Positions 1 to 9,667 of a DNA stretch of 64,000 bases are shown in pieces. The position numbers and the translations under genes are program-made. Within the stretch, counting starts at the first letter, position 1. Each line of letters begins with the position of its first letter. Under the pieces are notes generated by a model. It saw only the letters and a program-made list of their open reading frames with translations. It had not been told where the DNA came from and did not search any database. The stretch is taken from positions 310,001-374,000 of the forward strand of contig NZ_JAAAMG010000001.1 of NCBI RefSeq assembly GCF_010500815.1. The letters run 5' to 3'. The stretch is from Jiella pacifica (lineage in GTDB: Bacteria > Pseudomonadota > Alphaproteobacteria > Rhizobiales > Rhizobiaceae).

Positions 1-360
1 GTCGAAGAGGTGCTGGCGCGGGTGCGGGCGCTGATCCGCCGCGCCGCCGGCCACGCCTCCGCGGAGATTCTCTGCGGTCCCGTTCGCCTCGACACCCGGA
101 CTTCGCGGGTCACCGTGTCGGGCAGACCGCTGAAGCTGACCTCCCACGAGCATCGTCTGCTCGACTATCTGATGCATCACCAGGGTGCCGTGGTCTCTCG
201 CACGGAGCTGATCGAGCATCTTTACGACCAGGATTTCGACCGCGATTCCAATACCATCGAGGTGTTCGTCGGGCGACTGCGCAAGAAGCTCGGGGCCGAT
301 CTGATCGAGACCATCCGCGGCCAGGGCTATCGGATGGCGGCCGAAGGAGACGACAGCTGA
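1..360 (+). CDS. feuP: FeuP-like OmpR-family response regulator, C-terminal part (5' end outside window)
   Basis: The frame is open from base 1, so the gene starts upstream; only the last 119 residues are here. They hold the end of the receiver domain (a VLARVRALIRRA linker helix) and a complete winged-helix DNA-binding domain with the typical LTSHEHRLLDYLMHHQG, SRTELIEHLYD and NTIEVFVGRLRKKLG segments and the terminal IRGQGYRM. The last codons are followed after 59 bases by the partner kinase. The linker and wing closely match my memory of rhizobial FeuP, which with FeuQ controls genes such as the cyclic glucan exporter ndvA in Sinorhizobium; the downstream cycHJKL-degP-glnE order supports this. 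The phospho-acceptor Asp is outside the window, so function is inferred from the output domain and synteny. Confidence 0.85.
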   Translation, partial: VEEVLARVRALIRRAAGHASAEILCGPVRLDTRTSRVTVSGRPLKLTSHEHRLLDYLMHHQGAVVSRTELIEHLYDQDFDRDSNTIEVFVGRLRKKLGADLIETIRGQGYRMAAEGDDS

Positions 361-419
361 GCCTCCAGCGATCGGTCCGGAGGAGGCTCGGCCTGCTCTC
401 GTCCCAGCATGGGCCGAGC

Positions 420-1808
420 ATGGCCGGCGCCCGCATGGAGACGCGCCTCCTGCCGCGGTCGCTGACCGCCCGGGTGATCCTGCTCACCAGCCTGTGGGCG
501 GTGGCCGCGCTCTTCGTCGTCGGAGCGTTGATCTCGACCCTCTACGAGCGGACGGCGCGCCAGGGCTTCGAGAACCTGCTCGGCGCCCAGCTCTACAATC
601 TCGTCAACGCCGTCAGCGTCGACGAGAGCGGCCGGCTCAGGGGCAATCCCGACCTCGGCGATCTGCGCTATGCCCGGCCGCTCTCCGGCTGGTACTGGGA
701 GGTTCTTCCGGCGACGGACAACACCTCGGGGCGGCTGACCTCGGCCTCCCTCGTCCTGCTGACGGTTCCGCAGGCGCCGGTCTCCGAGGTTCCCTTCGAT
801 CAGATGTATCGCCGCACCTACGAGGAGCCCGGCCTCAACGGCGAGACCCTCGCGGTACTGGAGACCGAGGTCGTTCTCGATTCGGAGAACCATACCGCCC
901 GTTTCCGGGTGATGGGCAGCCTCTCCTCCGTTCTCGACGAGATCAGGGATTTCGATCATACGCTGTTGCTCTATCTCGGCGCGGTCGGCTTGGGGACCGT
1001 CCTCGTCAACGTCGTCGTCATTCTCGTCGCACTGAGGCCGCTCGGCCGGGTGCGCGGCTCGCTCGCCGCCATTCGCGAGGGTCGAGCCGAGCGGCTGGAG
1101 ACCGGCTTTCCCGTCGAGATCGAGCCGCTCGCCGTCGAGATGAATGCCTTGATCGACAACAATCGCCGCATCGTCGAGCGCTCGCGCACCCAGGTCGGCA
1201 ATCTCGCCCATTCGCTGAAGACGCCGATCGCGATCCTCACCAACGAGGCGGCGAGCTTGGATGCCGAGAAGGGCCGGGTCGTATCCGAACAGGCGGAGCG
1301 GATGCGCAGCCAGGTGCAGCATTATCTCGACCGGGCGCGGATGGCGGCGCAGAGCCAGAGTATCGTGTTTCGAACTCCGGTGCGGGAGGTTCTGGAGCGC
1401 CTCGCCCGCGTCATCGCCAAGCTGAACCCGCGCCTCGACGTCGAGTTCGACGGACTGGAGACGGGCGATTTGATCTTTGCCGGCGAACGACAGGATCTCG
1501 AGGAGGCCGTCGGCAATCTTCTCGACAATGCCGGCAAGTGGGCGGGAAGCCGTATCCGGCTGTCGTGCCGGGCCGAGGGGCCGGACCGGCTCTCCGTCGC
1601 CGTCGAGGACGACGGCCCGGGGCTCTCGACAGAAGAGATCCGGGAAGCGTTGAAGCGGGGCCGCCGTCTCGACGAGGCGACGCCCGGCAGCGGCCTCGGC
1701 CTGTCGATCGTCCGCGACATCGTCGGCGAATATCGGGGCGCCCTGCAACTCGGTCGGTCCGACCTCGGAGGGCTTTCGGCAAAGGTCTTTCTGCCGCGGA
1801 TGAGATAG
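420..1808 (+). CDS. feuQ: FeuQ-like sensor histidine kinase
   Basis: 462-residue inner-membrane sensor kinase, partner of the upstream regulator. Transmembrane helices lie at about residues 18-42 and 180-204, enclosing a periplasmic sensor domain of about 135 residues. A HAMP-like segment follows, then the phospho-acceptor His264 in NLAHSLKTPIAIL, a PhoQ-type H-box. The catalytic domain shows the N-box NLLDNAGKW, the G1 box DDGPGL and the G2 box GSGLGLSIV. Two ATG starts are possible (420 and 435, 5 codons apart); neither has a strong ribosome site and the first is used. In Sinorhizobium FeuQ activity is restrained by the small periplasmic protein FeuN, whose gene would lie outside this window. 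The family assignment rests on the PhoQ-type H-box and the conserved neighbours. Confidence 0.85.
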   Translation: MAGARMETRLLPRSLTARVILLTSLWAVAALFVVGALISTLYERTARQGFENLLGAQLYNLVNAVSVDESGRLRGNPDLGDLRYARPLSGWYWEVLPATDNTSGRLTSASLVLLTVPQAPVSEVPFDQMYRRTYEEPGLNGETLAVLETEVVLDSENHTARFRVMGSLSSVLDEIRDFDHTLLLYLGAVGLGTVLVNVVVILVALRPLGRVRGSLAAIREGRAERLETGFPVEIEPLAVEMNALIDNNRRIVERSRTQVGNLAHSLKTPIAILTNEAASLDAEKGRVVSEQAERMRSQVQHYLDRARMAAQSQSIVFRTPVREVLERLARVIAKLNPRLDVEFDGLETGDLIFAGERQDLEEAVGNLLDNAGKWAGSRIRLSCRAEGPDRLSVAVEDDGPGLSTEEIREALKRGRRLDEATPGSGLGLSIVRDIVGEYRGALQLGRSDLGGLSAKVFLPRMR

Positions 1809-1967
1809 GCCGCCGCCAGACACGCGCCGGGCGCCCGTCTCCGGTCGCCCGTCCGGGCCGATTTGCGGCCTACCGCGTCCGTCCGATCCTTGACAGCGGC
1901 GCGTTCGGAAGAGCATCCCAAGGCTCGATCCTCGGCATCCCGTCCTCCCGCTCCTGGACCTTCGCGC

Positions 1968-2369
1968 ATGAGACTGGCAACGGCCATCCCCGTTCTCCTA
2001 TCGACGCTGCCTCTCGGCGGCTGCCTGAGCTTCGGACCATCGTCGAGCCCGGCTGCGGTCTCCTCCGGCGCCGTCGCCCTGGCGGGCGGCCTCGTCGGGC
2101 AAACCGCGTTCGCCGCGCAGATGCCGGACGAAGCGAGGACGAAGGCCGTGGAGGCGGAGTTCCAGGCGCTGCAGTTCAGCCCGGCCGGCGAGGCCGTGCG
2201 CTGGAGCGTCGACGGCTACAGCGGCGAGGTGGTGCCGACGCAGGTCTACCGCGTCGGCTCGCAGGACTGCCGGGCCTATTCCCACGTGCTTCTTACGGGA
2301 ACGCGGCCAGTCAAGACGACGGGCGTCGCCTGCAAGACCCAGGCAGGACTTTGGAAGCCGGTGGCGTGA
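1968..2369 (+). CDS. Small outer-membrane lipoprotein, surface-antigen type
   Basis: 133-residue lipoprotein. The ATG at 1968 is chosen because it places a signal peptide directly at the N-terminus, ending in the lipobox LGGC (Cys near residue 19); the frame is open further upstream but that extension is Arg/Pro-rich and has no signal character. A Ser/Ala-rich linker follows, then a C-terminal domain of about 80 residues with two cysteines (in SQDCRAYSH and VACKTQAG). These look like the motifs of the 17-kDa surface-antigen / RT0821-Lpp0805 family seen in Rickettsiales and rhizobia. It lies between feuQ and the cytochrome c maturation genes. Its role is not known; a structural or envelope function is likely. 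Confidence 0.7.
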   Translation: MRLATAIPVLLSTLPLGGCLSFGPSSSPAAVSSGAVALAGGLVGQTAFAAQMPDEARTKAVEAEFQALQFSPAGEAVRWSVDGYSGEVVPTQVYRVGSQDCRAYSHVLLTGTRPVKTTGVACKTQAGLWKPVA

Positions 2370-2663
2370 GCGGCTGAGCCGGTTCCGTGCGCCTACCCGA
2401 GTGGGGGCACCCGACCGTTGCGGAATGACCGGAGGCTCGCGGTTCCGCGCCTCGATACCAATCTCCGGATGAAGTGAATGGGCAAGCATCCGGGGCGTCT
2501 GATAATCAGCTTGGCGAGCGTCGGCGCGGAACCCGGCTCCTCGGATGGTCGACCCTTCTGGATCGACCCCGAGCGGGCTGGGCTTGCGACGACGGGGAAC
2601 ATGGGAGGGAGCGCTACGCGGTTTGCCATTGTTTGCACCGCGCGGCGCGCGTAAGTGTCTGGC

Positions 2664-3941
2664 ATGGTTTTCTGGATCGTTGCAGCCGCGATGACGGCCG
2701 TCGTCACTCTGGCCATCGTCTGGCCGCTGCTGCGCGGCAAGGACGAGGACGCCCACGCGACCGCAGATCACGACGTCGAGGTCTACGCCGCGCAGTTGCG
2801 CGAACTCGACGGCGACCTCGAACGCGGCACCATTGCCGAGGCCGAGGCGGCGACGGCCCGCGCCGAGATCGGCCGGCGCCTGTTGCGGGCAGCCGAGCGG
2901 GCGCGATCGGCGGGAAAGGCCGGCCGTGCGGCTCGAAGCTTCAAGCGCCCGACGATCCTCGCGGCGGCCGTTTCGGTCGCGGTGATGCTACCCGCCATCT
3001 CCTTCGTCTTCTACGACACGGTCGGCGCTCCGTCCCTGCCAGATCGGCCGCTGGCGCTGCGCGAACAGCCGCAGCAGGATCTCGATCTCGCCGGGCTCGT
3101 TGAAAAGGCCGAGGCGCGTCTCAAGCAAAACCCGGCGGACGGCGGCGGCTGGGACGTCTTGGCGCCGATCTATCTCAGAATGAACCGCCAGGCGGACGCG
3201 GCGGAGGCCTATCGCAGGGCGATCGAGCTCAACGGCCCGTCGGCCAGCCGCTTCGGCGGGCTGGGTGAGGCCCTGACGGAGATCGCCAATGGGGAGGTCA
3301 CGGACGACGCGAAAGCCGCCTTCGAGCGGGCGCTGCAGATCAACTCCTCCTATCTGCCGGCGAAGTTCTTCCTGGCTCTCGATGCCTCGCAGGAGCAGCG
3401 GCCCGCCGATGCCGAGACCCGGTGGACCGAGCTGATCTCCCAGAGCCCGCCAAATGCTCCCTGGCTGCGGATCGCCGAGGCGGGCCTGGCCGATGCGCGT
3501 CAACGGCTCGGCAAACCTGCGCCCGCCGCGGCGAACGAGGCGCCAGCACAGGAGGCCGGCGTCGCGGCGTCGGATTCGCAACCGGGCTCGCCGCCCGGCG
3601 TCGCGAACGGCGAGGGTGGCTTCGCTGGGCCGGATGCCGCTGCGGTCGAAGCGGCGTCTCAGATGTCCGGGGGCGACAGGCAGGCGATGATCGAGGGGAT
3701 GGTCGAGACGCTCGCCGCGCGGCTCAAGCAGAGCCCCGATGACGTCGAGGGCTGGAAGCGGCTGATCCGCTCCTATACGGTGCTCGGCAAGACCGGCGAG
3801 GCGAAGGCGGCGCTCGGAGATGCGCGTCGGGCGTTTCCGGAGGATTCCGCCGCAGCTCGCGAAATCGCCGCTTTTGCGGGAGAGATCGGTCTTTCCGGGG
3901 AAATCGGTCTTTCCGGGGAAGAGGAGTCGACGTCCCGATGA
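2664..3941 (+). CDS. ccmI: Cytochrome c maturation protein CcmI (CycH)
   Basis: 425-residue membrane-bound apocytochrome c chaperone, first gene of the ccmI-E-F-H operon. An N-terminal helix (residues 1-22, ending in IVWPLLRGK) is followed by a cytoplasmic loop with leucine-zipper-like heptads, a second helix near residues 92-110, and a long periplasmic region with tetratricopeptide-like repeats that holds apocytochrome c for haem ligation. The ATG at 2664 is preferred over a GTG three codons earlier because it starts directly at the first helix as in other CcmI proteins. The C-terminus carries a tandem EIGLSG duplication. The stop codon overlaps the ccmE start (ATGA), indicating translational coupling. 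Confidence 0.93.
   Translation: MVFWIVAAAMTAVVTLAIVWPLLRGKDEDAHATADHDVEVYAAQLRELDGDLERGTIAEAEAATARAEIGRRLLRAAERARSAGKAGRAARSFKRPTILAAAVSVAVMLPAISFVFYDTVGAPSLPDRPLALREQPQQDLDLAGLVEKAEARLKQNPADGGGWDVLAPIYLRMNRQADAAEAYRRAIELNGPSASRFGGLGEALTEIANGEVTDDAKAAFERALQINSSYLPAKFFLALDASQEQRPADAETRWTELISQSPPNAPWLRIAEAGLADARQRLGKPAPAAANEAPAQEAGVAASDSQPGSPPGVANGEGGFAGPDAAAVEAASQMSGGDRQAMIEGMVETLAARLKQSPDDVEGWKRLIRSYTVLGKTGEAKAALGDARRAFPEDSAAAREIAAFAGEIGLSGEIGLSGEEESTSR
3883..3918 (+). repeat. 18-bp in-frame tandem duplication in ccmI
   Basis: Two adjacent 18-bp units that differ at one base encode EIGLSG twice near the CcmI C-terminus. The unit length is a multiple of three, so the frame is kept. It looks like a slippage duplication in a tail that is probably flexible. 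Confidence 0.9.
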
Positions 3942-4435
3942 CCCGCAAGGCCAAGCGACTTTATCTCATCGGCGCGATGCTCGTCGTCGTGGGCGGAGCG
4001 GCGGGGCTGGTGCTGACCGCGCTGTCGAGCTCGGTCGCCTATTTCCAATCGCCCACCGATCTGGTGACGAACGCTCCGGCGCCCACCCAGCGCATCCGGC
4101 TCGGCGGCCTCGTCGAAGAGGGCACGGTGAAGCGCGACGGATCGTCCCACGTCACCTTTTCCGTCACCGATACGGTCGACAGCGTGCCCGTGACCTATAC
4201 GGGCATCCTGCCGGACCTCTTCCGGGAAGGCCAGGGCGTCATCGCCGAGGGGACCCTCGGGCCGGATCGCGTCTTCCTCGCCGATACGGTGCTGGCCAAG
4301 CACGATGAGACCTACATGCCGAAGGAAGTGGTCGACGACCTGAAGGCCCGCGGCCTGTGGGAAGACGGCAAGGGCCTCGTCAACAAGCCGGAGGAGACGG
4401 TTTCCGCGTCGCCGGTTTCGGGAGCTGGCTCATGA
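3938..4435 (+). CDS. ccmE: Cytochrome c maturation haem chaperone CcmE (CycJ)
   Basis: 165-residue periplasmic haem chaperone with one N-terminal membrane anchor (about residues 9-30). It binds haem covalently and transiently through the conserved His122 in the motif KHDETYMPKEV, with Tyr126 beside it, and delivers haem to the CcmF/H ligation complex. The OB-fold beta-barrel core covers roughly residues 48-125 (QRIRLGGLVEEGTV onward). Length and motif are typical of the family. The start overlaps the ccmI stop and its own stop overlaps the ccmF start, both as ATGA, so the three are translated as a unit. Confidence 0.96.
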   Translation: MTRKAKRLYLIGAMLVVVGGAAGLVLTALSSSVAYFQSPTDLVTNAPAPTQRIRLGGLVEEGTVKRDGSSHVTFSVTDTVDSVPVTYTGILPDLFREGQGVIAEGTLGPDRVFLADTVLAKHDETYMPKEVVDDLKARGLWEDGKGLVNKPEETVSASPVSGAGS

Positions 4436-6414
4436 TCGTCGAGATCGGCCATTTCGCCCTCGTCCTGTCCTTGTCGGTGGCGCTCGTCCAGTCGGTGCTG
4501 CCGATGTTCGGCGCGATGCGGGGCGATCAGCGGCTGATGGAGACCGGCACGATCGCCGCCACCGGTTGCTTCGTCCTGATCGCCATCGCCTTTTCTGCGT
4601 TGATGACGTCCTACGTCACGTCGGACTTCTCGGTGCTCAACGTCTTCGAGAACTCCAACTCGAAGCAGCCGCTGCTCTACAAGTTCACCTCGACCTGGGG
4701 AAACCACGAGGGCTCGATGCTCCTGTGGGTGCTGATCCTGGCCTTCTTCGGTGCGTTGGTCGCCCTGTTCGGCCGCGACCTTCCGGCGACGCTGAAGGCC
4801 AACGTCCTGTCGGTGCAGGCCTGGATCCTCACCGCGTTCCTCTTGTTCATCCTCCTGACGTCCAATCCGTTCCAACGTCTCGACCCGGCGCCGATGGAGG
4901 GGCAGGACCTCAATCCGATCCTCCAGGACATCGGCCTCGCGATCCATCCGCCGATGCTCTATCTCGGCTATGTCGGCTTCTCGATCGCCTTTTCCTTCGC
5001 CATCGCGGCGCTGATCGATGGGCGGATCGACGCCGCCTGGGCGCGCTGGGTCCGGCCGTGGACGCTGATCGCCTGGATCTTCCTGACGCTCGGCATCTCC
5101 ATGGGATCCTACTGGGCCTATTACGAACTCGGCTGGGGCGGCTGGTGGTTCTGGGATCCGGTCGAGAACGCCTCCTTCATGCCCTGGCTGGCGGGCACGG
5201 CGCTGCTTCACTCGGCGCTCGTGATGGAGAAGCGTTCGGCCCTGAAGATCTGGACGATCCTTCTGGCGATCCTGACGTTCTCGCTGTCGCTGCTGGGCAC
5301 CTTCCTGGTCCGCTCCGGCGTCCTCACCTCCGTCCACGCCTTTGCCACCGATCCGACGAGGGGCGTCTTCATCCTCGCCATCCTGTGCTTCTTCATCGGC
5401 GGCGCTCTCGTCCTCTTCGCCATCCGCGCCTCGGCGCTGGAGGGGGGCGGGCTGTTCGCGCCGATCAGCCGAGAGGGTGCGCTGGTCTTCAACAATCTGT
5501 TCCTGACCACCGCCGCCGCGACGGTGCTCGTCGGAACCCTCTATCCGCTGCTCCTCGAGGTGCTCACCGGCGAGAAGATCTCCGTCGGTGCGCCGTTCTT
5601 CGATCTGACCTTCGGTCCGATCATGGTGCCGCTGCTCTTCGCGGTTCCCTTCGGGCCGCTGCTCGGCTGGAAGCGCGGCGATCTTCTCGGCGCCGCCCAG
5701 CGCCTCTACTTCGCCGCCTGCTGCGCACTCGCTGCCCTCATCGGCATTCTCGCCTATACCGGCGGGACCAGGATCCTGACCGCTTTCGGTTTCGGGCTGG
5801 CCTTCTGGCTGCTTGCCGGCAGCCTGACCGACCTGTTTTCCAGGGCTGCATTCCTGAAGAAGGGCTGGCGCACAGGTCTCGCGCGTCTCCTCGGCCTGCC
5901 GCGCTCGGCCTTCGGCACGACGCTCGCGCATTTCGGCCTCGGCGTCACGCTGCTCGGTATCGTCTCGGTTTCGAGCTTTCAGGAAGAAGTCATCACCACG
6001 ATGGCGCCCGGCAACAGCGCCGAGATCGCCGGCTACACGCTGACCTTCGATCGCATCGCACAGCGCCCCGGCCCGAACTTCGAGGCCCAGGCAGCGCACT
6101 TCTCGGTGCGCAGGGGCGGCGTCGTGATGACAGAAATGGACAGCGCGAAGCGGTTCTTTCCGGTCCGCCAGATGACCACCACCGAATCCGGGATCTGGAC
6201 CCACGGCTTCTCGCAGCTCTACGTCTCGCTCGGCGATCCGTCGGCCGACAAGCAGTCGATCGTGGTCCGCATCTGGTGGAAGCCGCTGGTGACGCTGATC
6301 TGGATCGGCACCGTCTTCATGGCGGTGGGCGGCGTCTTTTCGCTCGCCGACCGGCGGCTGCGAGTGGGGGCTCCCATGCGGGGCCACCGCAAGGCGGCAC
6401 TGGCGGAGGCCTGA
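4432..6414 (+). CDS. ccmF: Cytochrome c haem lyase subunit CcmF (CycK)
   Basis: 660-residue polytopic inner-membrane protein of the haem-handling family. With CcmH and CcmI it attaches haem to apocytochrome c in the periplasm. The diagnostic tryptophan-rich WWD segment ([17 protein letters not shown]) lies at about residues 230-247. It is flanked by conserved membrane histidines, for example in [13 protein letters not shown] near residue 170 and in [11 protein letters not shown] after the WWD segment. A long periplasmic domain precedes the last helix. The ATG at 4432 overlaps the ccmE stop; the frame stays open 75 bases upstream but this is only the shadow of ccmE. Five bases separate it from ccmH. 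Confidence 0.97.
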   Translation: MIVEIGHFALVLSLSVALVQSVLPMFGAMRGDQRLMETGTIAATGCFVLIAIAFSALMTSYVTSDFSVLNVFENSNSKQPLLYKFTSTWGNHEGSMLLWVLILAFFGALVALFGRDLPATLKANVLSVQAWILTAFLLFILLTSNPFQRLDPAPMEGQDLNPILQDIGLAIHPPMLYLGYVGFSIAFSFAIAALIDGRIDAAWARWVRPWTLIAWIFLTLGISMGSYWAYYELGWGGWWFWDPVENASFMPWLAGTALLHSALVMEKRSALKIWTILLAILTFSLSLLGTFLVRSGVLTSVHAFATDPTRGVFILAILCFFIGGALVLFAIRASALEGGGLFAPISREGALVFNNLFLTTAAATVLVGTLYPLLLEVLTGEKISVGAPFFDLTFGPIMVPLLFAVPFGPLLGWKRGDLLGAAQRLYFAACCALAALIGILAYTGGTRILTAFGFGLAFWLLAGSLTDLFSRAAFLKKGWRTGLARLLGLPRSAFGTTLAHFGLGVTLLGIVSVSSFQEEVITTMAPGNSAEIAGYTLTFDRIAQRPGPNFEAQAAHFSVRRGGVVMTEMDSAKRFFPVRQMTTTESGIWTHGFSQLYVSLGDPSADKQSIVVRIWWKPLVTLIWIGTVFMAVGGVFSLADRRLRVGAPMRGHRKAALAEA

Positions 6415-6418
6415 CGGC

Positions 6419-6913
6419 ATGCTGGTGCGCACTCTCGCCATTCTCCTGGCCGCTCTCCTGCTCATTGTCGCCTCGGCGCCGGCGAGCGTGTTCGTCACGC
6501 CCGCCTTCGCGGTCAATCCGGACGAGATGCTGTCCGACCCGGGCCTCGAGACGCGGGCCCGCAAACTTTCGGCCGGGTTGCGTTGCCTGGTCTGCCAGAA
6601 CGAATCGATCGACGATTCCAACGCCGATCTCGCCAAGGATCTCCGGCTCCTGGTCCGCGAGCGCCTGAAGGCCGGCGACACAGACGAAGAAGTGATCGAC
6701 TATCTGGTCTCGCGCTATGGCGAGTTCGTGCTGTTGAGGCCGCGCTTCGACTGGGCCAATCTGGCCTTGTGGGCAACGCCGATGGTGGTGCTTCTGTTCG
6801 GCGGCGTTCTCGCCTTCGTCACCGTCTCGGGTCGGCGCAAGCGCCAGGCACCACAAGACCTTTCGGCCGCGGAAGAAGCCGCCATCGCCAAGATCACCGC
6901 CGATCGCCGGTAA
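6419..6913 (+). CDS. ccmH: Cytochrome c maturation thiol protein CcmH (CycL)
   Basis: 164-residue membrane-anchored thioredoxin-like protein that keeps the haem-binding cysteines of apocytochrome c reduced during ligation. It has an N-terminal signal/anchor (residues 1-31), the family motif [19 protein letters not shown] with redox cysteines Cys56 and Cys59, and a C-terminal helix (about residues 120-140). The short length matches the alphaproteobacterial CcmH rather than the longer CcmH-CcmI fusion of E. coli, consistent with separate ccmI here. The ccmABCD and ccmG genes are not in this window; in rhizobia they usually lie elsewhere. Confidence 0.96.
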   Translation: MLVRTLAILLAALLLIVASAPASVFVTPAFAVNPDEMLSDPGLETRARKLSAGLRCLVCQNESIDDSNADLAKDLRLLVRERLKAGDTDEEVIDYLVSRYGEFVLLRPRFDWANLALWATPMVVLLFGGVLAFVTVSGRRKRQAPQDLSAAEEAAIAKITADRR

Positions 6914-7069
6914 GATCGGTTTCGCCGTTCCATGACATTGTTTTGAACGCAGATTTGAGTTCGCCCGGGCCTTCGCTGCTTTTCCGCCGACAATACTCCG
7001 AAACGTTACCGACTTTTCATCCCGGGGAAAATCTCCCGTAAGATGGCTGTCCTTAGGTTTCTGTTCATC

Positions 7070-7099
7070 GGACGGGACGCCGAGCGGTGTCGCCCGTCC
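7070..7099 (+). promoter_or_regulatory. Stem-loop in the degP leader
   Basis: A 7-bp inverted repeat (GGACGGG pairing with CCCGTCC) with a 16-base loop lies 40 bases before the degP start. It is either the weak end signal of the ccm operon or a leader structure of degP. No T-tract follows. Confidence 0.35.
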
Positions 7100-7138
7100 C
7101 GTAGCAGATCTTCTTGAAGACGCTTGAAAGGAACCAAG

Positions 7139-8659
7139 ATGCAGCAGGATAACCAACCCCGCACCATGCGCAGCCGCCTCTTCGCCGGCACGCTGGCGGC
7201 CGGCGTCGCCGGTGCGGCTCTGGCTGGCGGCATGGCCGTCAACACGCTTCCGGTTTTCGCCGAGCCGGTGCGCGTCGACGCGCCGCAGCAACTTCCCTCC
7301 TTTGCCGACCTCGTCGAAAAGGTTTCGCCGGCCGTCGTCTCCGTCCGTGTCGACGAGACCATGAAGCCGGCCGCCGACGACGGCGACGACCAGATGCAGA
7401 GCCCATTCGGCAATCTGCCGGAGGATCATCCGCTGCGCCGGTTCTTCGACATTCCGGGCGCCCCCGGCTTCCCCGGCACGCCGCGCGGCCGCCAGATGCC
7501 GCGTCATGGCGTCGCGCAAGGCTCGGGTTTCTTCATCTCCGAGGATGGCTATCTCGTCACCAACAACCACGTGGTCGACGGCGGCTCGAACTACACCGTG
7601 GTGATGGACGACGGCACCGAGCACAAGGCCAAGCTGATCGGCTCCGATCAGCGCACCGACCTCGCTCTCCTGAAGGTCGATGCGGACCAGAAGTTCACCT
7701 ATGTCGGCTGGGGCGACGACAGCAAGGTTCGCGTCGGCGACTGGGTGGTGGCCGTCGGCAATCCGTTCGGCCTCGGCGGCACCGTCACCGCCGGCATCGT
7801 CTCGGCCAACGGCCGCGACATCGGCGCCGGCCCCTATGACGACTTCCTGCAGATCGACGCGGCGGTCAATCGCGGCAACTCCGGCGGTCCGGACTTCAAC
7901 CTGAACGGCGAAGTCGTCGGCATCAACACCGCGATCTTCTCGCCGTCGGGCGGCAATGTCGGCATCGCCTTCGCCATTCCGGCCTCGGTCGCCAGGGACG
8001 TCATCCAGTCGCTGAAGGAGCATGGCTCGGTCGAGCGCGGCTGGCTCGGCGTGCAGATCGCTCCGGTAACGGACGACATCGCCGAGGCAGTCGGTCTTGC
8101 CGACGCGAATGGCGCCATCGTCACCCTGCCGGACAACGAGACGCCGGCGTCGAAGTCCGGCATCCAGACCGGCGACGTCATCACCGCGGTGAACGGCGAG
8201 ACGATCAAAAGCCCGCGCGAACTTGCCCGGATGATCGGCAACGAACGGCCGGGTACGAAGGTCGACATCACGGTCTGGCGCAACAACAAGGCGGAGACCA
8301 TCGACGTCACGCTGGGCAACCTCTCGGCTCTCGACGAGGCGGCCTCGGCCAATGGCGGCCAGGACCGGCGCGTGCCGACCAACCCGTCGTCGCTGTCCGG
8401 CTACGGCCTGACGCTGACCCCGTCCGAGGACGGCCAGGGCGTCGTCGTCACCGACATCGACCCGGATTCGACCGCCGCCGAAAAGGGCATGCAGCCGGGC
8501 GACGTGATCGTCTCGGTCAACGGCAAGTCGGTGCAGAGCCGCGGCGACGTCAGCCAGGCGCTCTCTGATGCCGCCAGGTCCGGCCGCAAGGCGGCGCTGT
8601 TCCAGCTTCGCCAGGGCGACCAGAACCGCTTCGTCGCACTGCCGCTCTCCAAGAGCTGA
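7139..8659 (+). CDS. degP: Periplasmic serine protease/chaperone DegP (HtrA, Do family)
   Basis: 506-residue periplasmic protease that degrades or refolds damaged envelope proteins. A signal peptide spans about residues 1-41 (cleavage after VFA). The S1C protease domain has the triad His144 (TNNHVVD), Asp174 (RTDLALL) and Ser248 (RGNSGG). Two PDZ domains follow, at about 270-365 and 395-495, which recognise substrates and control oligomer state. The ATG at 7139 is chosen over an upstream TTG because GAAAGGA sits at the right distance. The residues after the active site read GGPDFN, where a small or hydrophobic residue is more usual than Asp. DegP next to ccm genes and a two-component pair is a conserved rhizobial arrangement. 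Confidence 0.96.
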   Translation: MQQDNQPRTMRSRLFAGTLAAGVAGAALAGGMAVNTLPVFAEPVRVDAPQQLPSFADLVEKVSPAVVSVRVDETMKPAADDGDDQMQSPFGNLPEDHPLRRFFDIPGAPGFPGTPRGRQMPRHGVAQGSGFFISEDGYLVTNNHVVDGGSNYTVVMDDGTEHKAKLIGSDQRTDLALLKVDADQKFTYVGWGDDSKVRVGDWVVAVGNPFGLGGTVTAGIVSANGRDIGAGPYDDFLQIDAAVNRGNSGGPDFNLNGEVVGINTAIFSPSGGNVGIAFAIPASVARDVIQSLKEHGSVERGWLGVQIAPVTDDIAEAVGLADANGAIVTLPDNETPASKSGIQTGDVITAVNGETIKSPRELARMIGNERPGTKVDITVWRNNKAETIDVTLGNLSALDEAASANGGQDRRVPTNPSSLSGYGLTLTPSEDGQGVVVTDIDPDSTAAEKGMQPGDVIVSVNGKSVQSRGDVSQALSDAARSGRKAALFQLRQGDQNRFVALPLSKS

Positions 8660-8669
8660 CCGGCCGACA

Positions 8670-8702
8670 GATGGGCGGGGAGACGTTCGCTCCCCGCCCA
8701 TC
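8670..8702 (+). terminator. Strong hairpin after degP
   Basis: Perfect 13-bp inverted repeat with a 7-base loop, starting 10 bases after the degP stop codon. No T-run follows, so it could act as a weak terminator or an mRNA 3'-end stabiliser. Confidence 0.6.
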
Positions 8703-8878
8703 CTGGCAGGCGAGCGCCGGATGACGGCGCTCGCTCATCACTTTCCGTTGCCGCCCGTCGGCCCGATCGCGACATCTTCATCCTGCGGCTGCAAGGCCGC
8801 AGCAAGGTCGAATTACGGACCGTGGCGGCCGACGCATTGATTTCCGACTCCGGCACGTCGATCTTAGAGGCTCGAACC

Positions 8879-9595
8879 ATGACAGAAGCCGCATCCGCCA
8901 CCGCGCCGACGGAGTCCATGCGAATCCTCATCATCGAAGACGACCGCGAGGCGGCATCCTATCTCGTCAAGGCGCTGAAGGAGGCCGGCCATGTCGCCGA
9001 TCACGCCGCCGACGGCGAAGAGGGGTTGCACGTCGCCGAGACGCGGGGCTACGACGTTCTCATCGTCGATCGGATGCTGCCGAAGCTCGACGGGCTCTCC
9101 ATCATCGCGAAGCTGCGCGAGACCGGCCATCGCACGCCTGTTCTGATCCTTTCGGCCCTCGGCCAGGTCGACGACCGGGTGAAGGGGCTGCGCGCCGGCG
9201 GCGACGACTATCTGTCGAAACCCTTCGCGATCTCCGAGCTTCTGGCGCGCGTCGAGGTGCTCGGCCGGCGGCGCGGATCGAAGGACGTCGAGACGTCCTA
9301 CCGCGTCGGTGATCTCGAGCTCGATCGTCTGTCCCACGAGGTCCGCCGGGCCGGCAAGCCCATCGTCCTGCAGCCGCGGGAGTTCCGGCTGCTCGAATAT
9401 CTGATGAAGCACGCGGGCCAGGTGGTCACCCGGACGATGCTCCTGGAAAACGTCTGGGACTATCACTTCGACCCGCAGACCAACGTCATCGACGTCCACA
9501 TCTCGCGGCTGCGCTCGAAGATCGAGCGCGACTTCGATTCGGCGATCCTCCACACCGTGCGCGGCGCCGGCTACATCATGCGCGCCGAGGGCTGA
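8879..9595 (+). CDS. OmpR-family response regulator
   Basis: 238-residue two-component regulator. Receiver domain from about residue 14 with the acidic pair Asp21-Asp22 (IIEDDRE), phospho-acceptor Asp64 (LIVDRMLPK) and the conserved Lys in YLSKPF. It is followed by a winged-helix DNA-binding domain ending VRGAGYIM. The ATG at 8879 follows an AGAGG ribosome site; a later ATG at 8918 would start directly at MRILIIED. It is paired with the kinase 72 bases downstream. The CzcR/TctD-like sequence gives no ligand. Position between degP and the kinase-glnE genes matches SMc02366/SMc02367 in Sinorhizobium as I remember it. Targets are not evident; degP is a plausible one. Confidence 0.9.
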   Translation: MTEAASATAPTESMRILIIEDDREAASYLVKALKEAGHVADHAADGEEGLHVAETRGYDVLIVDRMLPKLDGLSIIAKLRETGHRTPVLILSALGQVDDRVKGLRAGGDDYLSKPFAISELLARVEVLGRRRGSKDVETSYRVGDLELDRLSHEVRRAGKPIVLQPREFRLLEYLMKHAGQVVTRTMLLENVWDYHFDPQTNVIDVHISRLRSKIERDFDSAILHTVRGAGYIMRAEG

Positions 9596-9667
9596 CCGCC
9601 TCGCGACGTTTCCGTCTGGCGGCTCGCCGATCCTCGCCTTCCGCTCTCCAGCCCATAGTTCGGCCGC

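Noticed and set aside
4312-6681. 789-codon minus-strand frame opposite ccmF and ccmH
   Set aside because: The protein is almost entirely Arg, Glu, Asp and Gln and lies antisense to clear ccm genes.
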